Shown here: positions 15,531 through 24,675 of the stretch, one piece after another
Numbering within the stretch: the first letter of the stretch is position 1
Layout: each line of letters starts with the position of its first letter
Source of the DNA: JAFAXD01 sp035472475
GTDB taxonomy: Bacteria; Pseudomonadota; Alphaproteobacteria; Rhizobiales; Xanthobacteraceae
Reading direction: 5' to 3'
NCBI GenBank assembly: GCA_035472475.1
Contig: DATIPA010000180.1
Location: 1 to 25,514, forward strand
DNA: 25,514 nt
Notes under the pieces: generated by a model
What the model saw: only the letters and a program-made list of their open reading frames with translations
Told to the model about the DNA's origin: nothing
Database searches by the model: none
Made by a program: the position numbers and the translations under genes

Positions 15531-15997
15531 TGGCCGCTGCCAACCCCTCCGGCAGCGAAGCTCCTTCGATCCACGCATCGGCGGTGTTGGTAGGACCGCG
15601 CGCCGTACTGATCCGCGGTCCGTCCGGGTCGGGCAAATCGCGGCTCGCCTTGGCACTGTTACAGGCTGCCGAGGACGGGCGTCTCACCTTCGCGCGTCTC
15701 GTCTCCGACGATCGAACCCGGCTTGAAGTCGCTCACCGGCGCCTGTTGGCAAAACCAGTGCCGGAACTCGCCGGATTGATTGAAGTGCATGGCCTGGGTA
15801 TCAGGCGGCTGCCCTACGAACCGATAGCGGTCGTTTTCATGGTCATCGATCTTTCGGCCGATGCGCCGCGGTTGCCAGAGTCATCAAGCCAGGTCGTCAC
15901 GGTTGAAGGTATCTCGCTGCCGCGACTCGCGGTCGCATCCGGGCATGACCCGATGCCTTTGATCCTCGCGCAGGTGCGTCAGTACGCCATCGAGTAG
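15530..15997 (+). CDS. hprK: Short HPr kinase/phosphorylase
   Basis: Phosphorylates HPr on its regulatory serine and can reverse the reaction. 155 residues: only the C-terminal catalytic domain of the roughly 310-residue Firmicutes enzyme, as is normal in alphaproteobacteria. P-loop GPSGSGKS at 30-37, catalytic acidic pair LVSDDRT (Asp60/Asp61), and the family signature loop IEVHGLGIRRL. ATG overlaps the chvG stop (TAATG). Part of the chvI-chvG-hprK-EIIA-ptsH unit; its target serine is seen in the HPr gene below. It connects carbon/energy state to the two-component system in this lineage, though the mechanism cannot be read from sequence. Confidence 0.94.
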   Translation: MAAANPSGSEAPSIHASAVLVGPRAVLIRGPSGSGKSRLALALLQAAEDGRLTFARLVSDDRTRLEVAHRRLLAKPVPELAGLIEVHGLGIRRLPYEPIAVVFMVIDLSADAPRLPESSSQVVTVEGISLPRLAVASGHDPMPLILAQVRQYAIE

Positions 15998-16265
15998 GCG
16001 TTAACGACGATCGCGCCCGACGCGCAATCGGTTGCAAAAATGCCGTCGCCAAAAGGACGAATCCCAGTGCACGATCCGCGGCCGCCGGGTTGGAGTGAGC
16101 AGGTTTCAGCCAGCGGATTCAACTGATGGATCATGGCGTTTTCGGCATTGCTGCCGCATTGCAACATCAGCCCTAAAACGCCCAAAGGCCCCTTGCGCTC
16201 GGATTTTGGATGGTCAACATGTGGGCCCTTTCGTGCGGTGCAACCAGCGCCCGCGGGGAGCTTCG

Positions 16266-16667
16266 ATGATCGGCCTAGTTATCGTCACCCACGGGCGGCT
16301 TGCCGTTGAGTTCCGTGCCGCCCTCGAACACGTGGTGGGGCCGCAGTCGCAAATCGAGACCGTCACCATCGGGCCTGACGATGACGTCGAAAAACGGCGT
16401 CACGAGATCATCGAGGCCGTGAAACGCGTGGATACAGGCGATGGTGTCGTGATATTGACCGACATGTTTGGGGGCACGCCATCGAACCTCGCGATTTCAG
16501 TGATGAGCCGACCCAAGGTCGAGGTACTGGCTGGGATCAATCTGCCGATGCTGGTTAAGCTCGCCAAGGTGCGAGACGACTCTCCCTTGCCGGAGGCCGT
16601 TGCCTTCGCCCAGGAGGCAGGCCGCAAGTACATCACCATCGCCAGCCGGGTGCTCGCCGGGAAATGA
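16266..16667 (+). CDS. manX: PTS EIIA component, mannose family
   Basis: 133-residue EIIA(Man) domain. His9 in VIVTHG is the phosphorylation site that would accept phosphate from HPr. ILTDMFGGTPSNLA is the typical conserved stretch, and AGINLPMLVKL follows. No EIIB or EIIC membrane components are present, so this EIIA is regulatory and not a sugar-transport part. ATG has GGGGAG about 5 bases upstream. A 268-base gap separates it from hprK, unusually long for this operon, while its stop overlaps the HPr start as ATGA. Confidence 0.93.
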   Translation: MIGLVIVTHGRLAVEFRAALEHVVGPQSQIETVTIGPDDDVEKRRHEIIEAVKRVDTGDGVVILTDMFGGTPSNLAISVMSRPKVEVLAGINLPMLVKLAKVRDDSPLPEAVAFAQEAGRKYITIASRVLAGK

Positions 16668-16969
16668 CTGGACCGGCTGCCGAAGCGACGGCTCCCGGGC
16701 CCATCACGCGGGTCATGCACATCATCAACCAGAAAGGCCTGCACGCCCGCGCGTCGGCGAAATTCGTGCAAACCGTCGAAAAGTTCGACGCCGAGGTCCG
16801 GGTTAGCCGCGGCGCGGAGACCGTCGGCGGCACATCGATCATGGGTCTGATGATGCTCGCCGCCTCGCCCGGGACCTCCATCACGGTCGAGGCGAGCGGC
16901 CGCGACGCCGCCGCTGTCATTGCGGCGCTTGAGGATCTTCTGGGGCGCCGCTTCGGCGAGGACGAGTAG
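16664..16969 (+). CDS. ptsH: Phosphocarrier protein HPr
   Basis: 101 residues, with about 15 extra N-terminal residues compared with enteric HPr. The phosphorylated His27 is in NQKGLHARASAKF; the HprK target serine is Ser58 in GGTSIMGLMML. HPr passes phosphate from Enzyme I (PtsP or PtsI, not in this window) to EIIA proteins, and its Ser form is made by HprK. The ATG overlaps the EIIA stop (ATGA), so the two are translationally coupled. Confidence 0.94.
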   Translation: MTGPAAEATAPGPITRVMHIINQKGLHARASAKFVQTVEKFDAEVRVSRGAETVGGTSIMGLMMLAASPGTSITVEASGRDAAAVIAALEDLLGRRFGEDE

Positions 16970-17020
16970 CAATGCGCCTGCTGCGACTCCCGGCAAGCAA
17001 GCTAACCTCCTATAGATAGA

Positions 17021-17042
17021 GACATAAAGAACTCTTTATGTC
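17021..17042. promoter_or_regulatory. Palindromic operator upstream of ahcY, SahR-type candidate
   Basis: Perfect inverted repeat with arms GACATAAAGA (17021-17030) and TCTTTATGTC (17033-17042) around a 2-base centre. It ends 3 bases before the predicted ahcY -35 hexamer. Form and position fit a dimeric repressor site; SahR, an ArsR-family SAH-responsive regulator, is known to control ahcY in proteobacteria with AT-rich palindromes of this sort. The assignment to SahR is inference, and no sahR gene is in the window. Confidence 0.6.
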
Positions 17043-17045
17043 GGC

Positions 17046-17076
17046 TTGCAGGCCCCCTATATCCCTGCTATAGGGG
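17046..17076 (+). promoter_or_regulatory. ahcY promoter with an inverted repeat over the -10
   Basis: TTGCAG (17046-17051), 17 bases, TATAGG (17069-17074). An inverted repeat CCCCTATA (17054-17061) / TATAGGGG (17069-17076) spans spacer and -10, so a second regulator could bind here. The expected transcript starts near 17081. The leader then contains a perfect 6-bp GC hairpin (GGCGGG 17086-17091 / CCCGCC 17097-17102) before the AAGGA site of ahcY. I see no match to a known SAM or SAH riboswitch. Confidence 0.55.
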
Positions 17077-17136
17077 CGCGCCGCCGGCGGGACCTGCCCG
17101 CCGCGCCGATTCCCAATCCAATGCCGAAGGACTGCC

Positions 17137-18540
<1,404 letters not shown>

Positions 18541-18543
18541 GCG

Positions 18544-20148
18544 CTAGTTCTGGTCGGTACGGGGCGCGGGTTGCCGCGCCCCGTCAGGCGGCACCGTCGC
18601 GATGACAAACTGTTGCGGCGGGTCGGAATATCCCATGTAGGTGCGCGAGATCGTAACCTCGGCACGCTTGCCGCCGCCGGGGGCGCGCGCGGCGCGTGCG
18701 TTCAGCGCGTTCATGCACAGGACATTATCGGCGGGACACACCATCGCCAGCCCATCGCGGGCAAGCCGCGCATCGTCGATCCAGGGCGTCATGCGCGGGT
18801 TGACGATCTCGAACGCGGACGGGCCATCGCGATAATAGAACACTGTCCCGGACAGCAGGTTTTCGTACGATCCGACGATGCGCAGCGGCTGGTCAGTGGT
18901 CTCGCGCCAAACCTTCTCCACGGCTTGCGCAACCTGCCGGTAGTGCGGCGAATCGGTGTCCGTGCCGAAGCGGTGAATGATGAACGCGACTGCGGGCGCG
19001 GCCGCAATCGCGAGCAACGGTAGCGCGACCGCAAACCCCAGAATACGCAGCGCGGCTTCGCGCGTCAGCACGAGTTGCGCAGGCGACAGGACGATCACCG
19101 GCAGCGTGATGACGCCCGCAAGTGCCCAAAGCGACACCGGCTTGCCGCCGACCAATGGCGCGGCCAGTGCGGGGAGCAGGAGGGGGATCAGGAATGCTAG
19201 TACGACCAGGCGCCGGTCGGGCTTCTGCGGCCATAGCATGTCGCCGATAGCGGCGCGCTGAGCACGCGTCCCGACCAGCGCGATCAAAACGGGAGCCGCC
19301 AAATAGCCAGCGGTTCCGGCGATGTATTGAACCCCTGACCATAGTGCGGTCCAGTGGTCTGACGCTGGATGAGAGGAGAACATCCATTCGAACGTTCGCC
19401 ACCCATGGGTCGCCACCCAGATGAAGTGCGGCGCGACGACTAGCGCACCGACCGCCACGGTGATCCAGGGCGAAGCAGACCTCAGATAGTCGAGCCGGCG
19501 ACGATCGATAAGAGCGGCGATGCCGAGACCGGCCAGCAGGAAAACCGACCAGTATTTGCTAAGCATAGCGCTGCCGGCCGCCAGTCCGGCCAGCACCGCA
19601 TAGTCTGCCCGACGGGTTTCGAACGCCCTCAGGAACAGCCAGGTGGTGGCCGCCCAGGTCGGCAACGACATGGCGTTGTTGTTGAACTTCAACGCATGGA
19701 AGTTGAACACCGGAACGAACGTCAGCAACGCAAGCCCGACGACCCGCTTGGGGCCCTCGAGATAGGGTTCCATGAGCCGCCACCCGAACCACAACGCGGC
19801 GGTCGCAATCACCATCGCGAACAGGTAGTAGGCCCAATCAGCGCGCGGAAACACCGCAAACCAGGCACCCACCAGCCACTGCGCGAGCGCAGGATGCTTG
19901 GGCGAGGCCCAGGTCGTGTCGAGCGACCATGAATACTGTTCGCCGAAATCGAAATGCAGGTCCTGGCTGCCTTTGGCGATGATCCCGTAGATGGTCCATA
20001 GCGCCGCGTAGCAAGCGAGCACGACCAGAATCGCTTGTTCCCGCCGCTTCGGATCGACAAGCGCGTCGAGGAGCCTTCCCAACGCCTCCTCGAGGCGCGC
20101 AAAGAACGTCCGCGCCGATGTTTGCCCTGGATCCGTCGTGGCCGCCAA
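18544..20148 (-). CDS. Membrane glycosyltransferase, GT39/PMT-like (ArnT family)
   Basis: 534-residue integral membrane protein with about ten hydrophobic helices from residue 40 to 390 and a soluble C-terminal periplasmic-type domain. The first external loop (LHFDFGEQYSWSLDTTWASPKHPALAQWL) carries the acidic residue and His-Pro pattern of lipid-phosphate-sugar-dependent glycosyltransferases such as ArnT. These use undecaprenyl-phosphate sugars to modify lipid A, glycans or proteins outside the membrane; acceptor and donor here are unknown. The longest frame starts at TTG (complement of 20146-20148) with a GGGGGA stretch upstream, and no ATG occurs before the first membrane helix. It is convergent with ahcY. 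Confidence 0.83.
   Translation of the reverse strand: MAATTDPGQTSARTFFARLEEALGRLLDALVDPKRREQAILVVLACYAALWTIYGIIAKGSQDLHFDFGEQYSWSLDTTWASPKHPALAQWLVGAWFAVFPRADWAYYLFAMVIATAALWFGWRLMEPYLEGPKRVVGLALLTFVPVFNFHALKFNNNAMSLPTWAATTWLFLRAFETRRADYAVLAGLAAGSAMLSKYWSVFLLAGLGIAALIDRRRLDYLRSASPWITVAVGALVVAPHFIWVATHGWRTFEWMFSSHPASDHWTALWSGVQYIAGTAGYLAAPVLIALVGTRAQRAAIGDMLWPQKPDRRLVVLAFLIPLLLPALAAPLVGGKPVSLWALAGVITLPVIVLSPAQLVLTREAALRILGFAVALPLLAIAAAPAVAFIIHRFGTDTDSPHYRQVAQAVEKVWRETTDQPLRIVGSYENLLSGTVFYYRDGPSAFEIVNPRMTPWIDDARLARDGLAMVCPADNVLCMNALNARAARAPGGGKRAEVTISRTYMGYSDPPQQFVIATVPPDGARQPAPRTDQN
18559..18584. terminator. GC-rich hairpin at the ahcY / glycosyltransferase convergence
   Basis: Perfect 11-bp stem: ACGGGGCGCGG (18559-18569), a 4-base loop, CCGCGCCCCGT (18574-18584), starting 19 bases after the ahcY stop and lying inside the last codons of the opposing gene. 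No T run follows on either strand, so termination by itself is uncertain; it may stall polymerase or protect 3' ends. Confidence 0.4.
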
Positions 20149-20341
20149 ACCGCTGGTCCCCCGTCAATTGGCACCTCAATAGAGCCTCGCGGTGCCTGTG
20201 GCCACTGGGCCGATAGCCACTTGCGGAGCCCGAAGGCGCGCGCTATTGCCGCAAAATTCGGCGGTAGTTTCCGCCGCTTGCCCGAAAGGGAACAGATTCG
20301 GCCGCCATATACCGGGGAGCCATCGTACGGACGGGACTACT

Positions 20342-21133
20342 ATGTGCCGTTGGATTGCCTACCGGGGCGAGACGATTGCTCTTGAGCACTACGTTACCGC
20401 CCCGTCCCATTCCTTGATCGAGCAGAGCATCCGCGCGCTCGAATCGACCGCCAGTATCAATGGCGACGGCTTTGGGCTGGGCTGGTACGGCGATCACCCG
20501 GAACCTGGGCTCTACCGGGAGCTGCGGCCGGCGTGGTCCGATGAAAACCTGCGCTACCTGTGCCGGCACCTGCGCTCGCGATTGTTCTTCGCGCACGTGC
20601 GGGCTGCGACCGGAACGGCGATCACCCGGCAGAACTGCCACCCATTCGTGTGCGGCCGCTGGATGTTCATGCACAACGGTCTTATCGGCAATTGGGGCCG
20701 GCTGCGCCGCAAGGTTGAAGCGTTGGTGCCGGACGAGCTTTATCCATTGCGAATCGGAACGACCGATTCGGAGGCGGCGTTCCTGGCCATCATGGGGGCC
20801 GGCGCTGACCGCGATCCGATCGGGGCGACGGAACGCGTGCTTGAGGTGCTGACCAACATGGTCACGACCGACGGCCTGCGCGAGCCGCTGCGGTTCACTG
20901 CCGCGCTTGCCGACGGGCAGCATCTGTATGCATTTCGTTATTCAGCCAACGACAACGCCAACACGCTCTATTACCGCACGGTCGACGAGGACGTCGTGGT
21001 CGTGTCTGAGCCGCTCGACAAGGAGCAGGACATCTGGCACCCGGTGCCCACGAACCACATGTTGATCGCGCGCGCCGGCAAGCCCGTCGAGCTGCGGCCG
21101 ATGTTCGCGGCGCAGCGGATCGCCGCCGAGTAG
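20342..21133 (+). CDS. Class II glutamine amidotransferase (YafJ/EgtC-like)
   Basis: 263 residues. The N-terminal nucleophile is Cys2 (MCRWIAYRG), exposed after removal of Met as in Ntn-hydrolase amidotransferases. Further class features are NGDGFGLGWYG, FFAHVRAATGT and the helix CHPFVCGRWMFMHNGLIGNW. It releases ammonia from glutamine, but no acceptor (synthase) domain is attached and no partner is adjacent. EgtC in ergothioneine synthesis is the best known relative, yet egtB and egtD are absent here. ATG at 20342 is required to place Cys at position 2, although the frame is open further upstream. It precedes lepA by about 110 bases. Confidence 0.87.
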   Translation: MCRWIAYRGETIALEHYVTAPSHSLIEQSIRALESTASINGDGFGLGWYGDHPEPGLYRELRPAWSDENLRYLCRHLRSRLFFAHVRAATGTAITRQNCHPFVCGRWMFMHNGLIGNWGRLRRKVEALVPDELYPLRIGTTDSEAAFLAIMGAGADRDPIGATERVLEVLTNMVTTDGLREPLRFTAALADGQHLYAFRYSANDNANTLYYRTVDEDVVVVSEPLDKEQDIWHPVPTNHMLIARAGKPVELRPMFAAQRIAAE

Positions 21134-21245
21134 CATCCTTTTGGTGCGCTGAAGATATCCGCACTGCGGCACGGCGACCGCGTCTTAGGCGGTCAGACCT
21201 AGCGCGATCTTGCCGCCCCTGGCACCCGATGCTATCCCGCGCCCC

Positions 21246-23051
21246 ATGACCAGCGGACCGATCGAGAACATTCGCAACTTCGCCATCGTTGCGCACATCG
21301 ACCATGGCAAGTCGACGCTGGCCGACCGGCTGATCCAGATCACCGGCGGCCTCGCCGATCGCGAGATGGTCGAGCAGGTACTCGACTCGATGGATATCGA
21401 GCGTGAGCGCGGCATTACCATCAAGGCGCAGACGGTTCGCCTCAACTATCGGGCGCGCGACGGCAAGGATTACATCCTTAACCTGATCGATACCCCGGGC
21501 CATGTGGATTTTGCCTACGAAGTCAACCGCTCGCTCGCAGCCTGCGAGGGCTCGCTGCTCGTGGTCGATGCAAGCCAGGGCGTCGAAGCGCAGACACTGG
21601 CCAACGTGTATCAGGCGATCGACAACAATCACGAGGTCGTGCCGGTCCTCAACAAGGTCGATCTACCCGCGGCCGAGCCAGAAAAGGTCAAGCAGCAGAT
21701 CGAGGACGTCATCGGCCTCGATGCCTCGGACGCGATCCTGATTTCCGCCAAGACCGGCCAGAATATCGAAGAAGTGTTGGAAGCGATCATCACTCGCCTG
21801 CCGCCTCCCAAAGGCGATCGCGAGGCTCCGCTTAAGGCACTCCTCGTCGACAGCTGGTATGACGCCTACCTGGGTGTCGTGGTGCTGCTGCGCGTGGTCG
21901 ATGGGACGCTCAAGCGCGGCCAGCGCATCCGCCTGATGGGGACCAACGCATCCTACGAGGTCGACACGATCGGCGTGTTCACGCCCAAGATGCGCGACGC
22001 CACCGAACTCGGCCCCGGCGAAATCGGGTTTCTGACGGCGTCGATTAAAGAGGTCGCCGACACTCGTGTGGGTGACACCATTACCGACGACAAGAAGCCG
22101 ACAACGGCTCCGCTGCCGGGCTTCCGGCCCGCGATCCCCGTGGTGTTTTGCGGATTATTCCCGGTCGACGCCGCCGACTTCGAAGCATTGCGCGCCGCGA
22201 TGGGCAGGTTGCGGCTCAACGACGCGAGCTTCACCTTCGAGATGGAGACGTCGGCGGCGCTCGGCTTCGGCTTCCGGTGCGGATTCCTCGGGCTTCTGCA
22301 TCTTGAGATCATCCAGGAGCGGCTCGAGCGCGAGTTCAACCTCAACCTGATCGCGACTGCGCCGTCGGTGATCTACAAGATCAAGCTCACCAACGGCACG
22401 GAGATCGAGATCCACAACCCGGTCGATATGCCGGACGTGGTCCGCATCGAGGAAATCGAAGAGCCGTGGATCGAAGCGACGATTCTCACCCCGGACGAAT
22501 ACCTGGGCGCGATCCTGAAGCTCTGCCAGGACCGGCGGGGGTCGCAGGTCGACCTTAACTACGTCGGCGCGCGGGCGATGGTGAAGTACAACCTGCCGCT
22601 CAACGAGGTCGTGTTCGACTTCTACGACCGGCTCAAGTCGGTGTCGAAGGGCTATGCGTCCTTCGACTATCACCTCACCGAGTATCGTCCATCCGATCTG
22701 GTGAAGATGTCGATCCTGGTCAACGGCGAGCCGGTCGATGCGCTTTCGATGCTGGTTCACCGCACCCGTGCCGAAAGCCGCGGGCGGGCTATGGTCGAGA
22801 AGCTCAAGGAGCTGATCCCGCCGCACATGTTCCAGGTGCCGATCCAGGCGGCGATCGGCGCCAAGATCATCGCGCGCGAGACGGTGCGCGCGCTGCGCAA
22901 GGACGTGACGGCGAAGTGTTATGGCGGAGACGTGACACGCAAGCGCAAGCTGCTGGAGAAGCAGAAGGAAGGCAAAAAGCGCATGCGCCAGTTCGGCAAG
23001 GTGGAGATCCCGCAGGAGGCCTTCATCGAGGCACTCAAGGTCGATGTGTAG
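21246..23051 (+). CDS. lepA: Elongation factor 4 (LepA)
   Basis: Ribosome-associated GTPase LepA/EF4, 601 residues, the standard size. G1 motif AHIDHGKST at 16-24, the G2 region with RERGITIKAQTV, G3 DTPGHVDF, G4 NKVDLP, then an EF-G-like beta-barrel, domain III/V folds (GFRCGFLGLLHLEIIQERL) and the LepA-specific C-terminal domain with AKCYGGDVTRKRKLLEKQKEGKKRM. ATG 21246 fits the family N-terminus (SGPIENIRNFAIVAH); its ribosome-binding site is weak. The stop lies 10 bases from the stop of the convergent L,D-transpeptidase gene. Confidence 0.98.
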   Translation: MTSGPIENIRNFAIVAHIDHGKSTLADRLIQITGGLADREMVEQVLDSMDIERERGITIKAQTVRLNYRARDGKDYILNLIDTPGHVDFAYEVNRSLAACEGSLLVVDASQGVEAQTLANVYQAIDNNHEVVPVLNKVDLPAAEPEKVKQQIEDVIGLDASDAILISAKTGQNIEEVLEAIITRLPPPKGDREAPLKALLVDSWYDAYLGVVVLLRVVDGTLKRGQRIRLMGTNASYEVDTIGVFTPKMRDATELGPGEIGFLTASIKEVADTRVGDTITDDKKPTTAPLPGFRPAIPVVFCGLFPVDAADFEALRAAMGRLRLNDASFTFEMETSAALGFGFRCGFLGLLHLEIIQERLEREFNLNLIATAPSVIYKIKLTNGTEIEIHNPVDMPDVVRIEEIEEPWIEATILTPDEYLGAILKLCQDRRGSQVDLNYVGARAMVKYNLPLNEVVFDFYDRLKSVSKGYASFDYHLTEYRPSDLVKMSILVNGEPVDALSMLVHRTRAESRGRAMVEKLKELIPPHMFQVPIQAAIGAKIIARETVRALRKDVTAKCYGGDVTRKRKLLEKQKEGKKRMRQFGKVEIPQEAFIEALKVDV

Positions 23052-23061
23052 GGATCCGCAA

Positions 23062-23496
23062 TCAGTTGATGATGATTGTTGTCCGCCCGGCACCTTCCCG
23101 CGCAACCAGACTGAACAACGTCGCAGCGTTGCCTGGATAGAGCCGCACGCAGCCGTGCGACGCGGGGCCGCCGAGCTGGTTGATCGCGTAGGTTCCGTGG
23201 ATCGCGTAGCCGCCGTAGAAGAAGATCGAGTACGGCATCGGCGAGTTGTAGTAGGCCTTCGAGAACCAGGTTCGCGCCATCCGCTGTGGATGGAAGACGC
23301 CGCTGGGCGTGCCGTATCCACTGCGGCCGGTCGACACCACCCATGTGTGAATCGGTTGCCCATCGCGAACAACCGTCATCCGCTGCGCTCCCTTGCTGAT
23401 GTGCACGACCAGATCGGCCTGCGCCGGCGCTGCTGCGGCTAGCCCGAAGACGGTCGCGACCAGTGGCGCCAAGCCCAATCGTTTGAGTTTGTTCAT
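23062..23496 (-). CDS. L,D-transpeptidase (YkuD family)
   Basis: 144-residue exported enzyme. Signal peptide 1-27 (positively charged start, hydrophobic core to APAQA). The YkuD catalytic motif SHGCVR at 113-118 has Cys116 as nucleophile and His114/His100 (AIHGTYAINQ) nearby. It would form 3-3 (mDAP-mDAP) cross-links or anchor proteins to peptidoglycan in the periplasm. It is small, consisting almost only of the catalytic domain. ATG 23496 is preferred over a start five codons upstream because it begins the signal peptide and has a GGGGG stretch upstream. It is divergent from mepA across about 190 bases. Confidence 0.93.
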   Translation of the reverse strand: MNKLKRLGLAPLVATVFGLAAAAPAQADLVVHISKGAQRMTVVRDGQPIHTWVVSTGRSGYGTPSGVFHPQRMARTWFSKAYYNSPMPYSIFFYGGYAIHGTYAINQLGGPASHGCVRLYPGNAATLFSLVAREGAGRTTIIIN

Positions 23497-23682
23497 CACA
23501 ACCCCCGGCAACGGTCCCGCCGGATGGCGGGTTCGCCGTATAGTCGTCTAAAACTCGCAAAAGTTCATTTATACCTAGGGTCACTATTGGCACGCGGCGT
23601 ACCGAGCCTGTGGCTGCGCGCGACCGGCCGGCGTGATAGAGATCCGCACGGGGCGCTTGAGCGAATCAAACACGGAGGCCGT

Positions 23683-24600
23683 ATGCAGCCGCGACGGCTT
23701 TTGTTGCTTCTGCTGGCAATTGCGGCCAGCCCGGCATGGGCGCAGGATCCGGGCACGCTCGATCCCAAGCCGCTGCCACCGCTCGCCAATCCGAACGACC
23801 CCCAGCTGCCGGCGCGGGAGCTATTCGGCCGCAAGGCCGATCCGGCCGCGATGCCGCCGCGTTCGATCGGGTTCTACTCGAAGGGGTGCTTGGCCGGTGC
23901 TGTTGCGCTGCCGATCAACGGCGAGACCTGGCAAGTCATGCGGCTCTCACGCAACCGGAACTGGGGCAATCCGCATTTGATCCAATTCCTCGAACGGCTG
24001 TCGGTGAAGGTGCACAAGGTCGCGGGGTGGCCCGGGCTGCTGGTCGGCGACATCTCGCAGCCGCGAGGCGGTCCGATGCTTACGGGTCATGCCAGCCATC
24101 AGGTCGGGCTTGATGCCGATATCTGGCTCGCGCCCATGCCGAACCGCGAACTCTCCCGCGCCGAGCGCGAGGACATGTCGGCCACCATGGTTGTGGCTGA
24201 GAGCCGGACTGACGTCGATCCGAAGGTTTGGACGCCAGGACATTTCGAGGCCATCAAGGCCGCGGCCCAAGAACCGGAAGTGCAGCGGATTTTCGTCAAT
24301 GCTGCAATCAAGAAGGCGCTCTGTCGCGAGGCCACGGGCGACCGCGCTTGGCTCAACAAGGTGCGCCCCATGTACGGCCACGACTACCACTTCCACATTC
24401 GCATCAAATGCCCGGCCGACAGCGCGAATTGCAAACCACAGGATCCGATTCCCGCCGGCGACGGTTGCGGCGATCTCCAAGAGTGGTTCAAGGATTCGGT
24501 CATCCATCCCAAGCCGCCGGCCGAGCCGATCGAAGCGCGCAAGGGACCGACGCTGGCGCAGCTGCCCGCAGCCTGCCGTGGTATTGTCGCGGCACCGTAA
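23683..24600 (+). CDS. mepA: Penicillin-insensitive murein endopeptidase
   Basis: 305-residue periplasmic metallopeptidase of the LAS group. Signal peptide MQPRRLLLLLLAIAASPAWA. Zinc-site motifs: GHASHQVGLDADIW (His139 and Asp146, seven residues apart as in E. coli MepA) and YGHDYHFHIRIKCP (His233, His236, His238). Several cysteines suggest disulfides. E. coli MepA cuts D-Ala-mDAP cross-links and also 3-3 links made by L,D-transpeptidases, which matches the divergent neighbour. ATG 23683 has GGAGG 5 bases upstream; the frame is open further upstream without signal-peptide logic. Confidence 0.94.
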   Translation: MQPRRLLLLLLAIAASPAWAQDPGTLDPKPLPPLANPNDPQLPARELFGRKADPAAMPPRSIGFYSKGCLAGAVALPINGETWQVMRLSRNRNWGNPHLIQFLERLSVKVHKVAGWPGLLVGDISQPRGGPMLTGHASHQVGLDADIWLAPMPNRELSRAEREDMSATMVVAESRTDVDPKVWTPGHFEAIKAAAQEPEVQRIFVNAAIKKALCREATGDRAWLNKVRPMYGHDYHFHIRIKCPADSANCKPQDPIPAGDGCGDLQEWFKDSVIHPKPPAEPIEARKGPTLAQLPAACRGIVAAP

Positions 24601-24607
24601 GTCGGCC

Positions 24608-24623
24608 TGGCATCCTTCTTGCA
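24608..24623 (+). promoter_or_regulatory. Sigma-54 (RpoN) type promoter
   Basis: TGGCATCCTTCTTGCA: GG at -24 and GC at -12 separated by exactly 10 bases, with the flanking T, CA and TTGCA of the sigma-54 consensus. Transcription would start near 24634, about 40 bases before the next gene. An enhancer-binding protein would be needed; none is encoded in the window and no activator site is clear. Confidence 0.6.
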
Positions 24624-24675
24624 CAGAGGTCTCCTAAGGGGGCGATGAGCCTGCCAACCAAAGGAGCTCTGCACC

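Noticed and set aside
13863..15656. 597-codon minus-strand open frame
   Set aside because: Antisense to chvG and the start of hprK, both with full motif sets; the encoded protein has no recognisable fold.
16970..17136. SAM or SAH riboswitch upstream of ahcY
   Set aside because: The leader shows palindromes and a GC hairpin but not the conserved core sequences of known SAM-II, SAM-V, SAM/SAH or SAH riboswitches that I can recognise.
20259..20276. CGGCGG / CCGCCG inverted repeat before the amidotransferase gene
   Set aside because: Low-complexity GC symmetry common at this base composition; no promoter elements align with it.
21176..21194. Hairpin GACCGC / GCGGTC before lepA
   Set aside because: Six base pairs with no T tract in GC-rich DNA; could be chance and has no clear role.
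22155..23372. 405-codon minus-strand open frame
   Set aside because: Antisense to lepA, and it crosses the L,D-transpeptidase gene in a wrong frame; no protein-like features.
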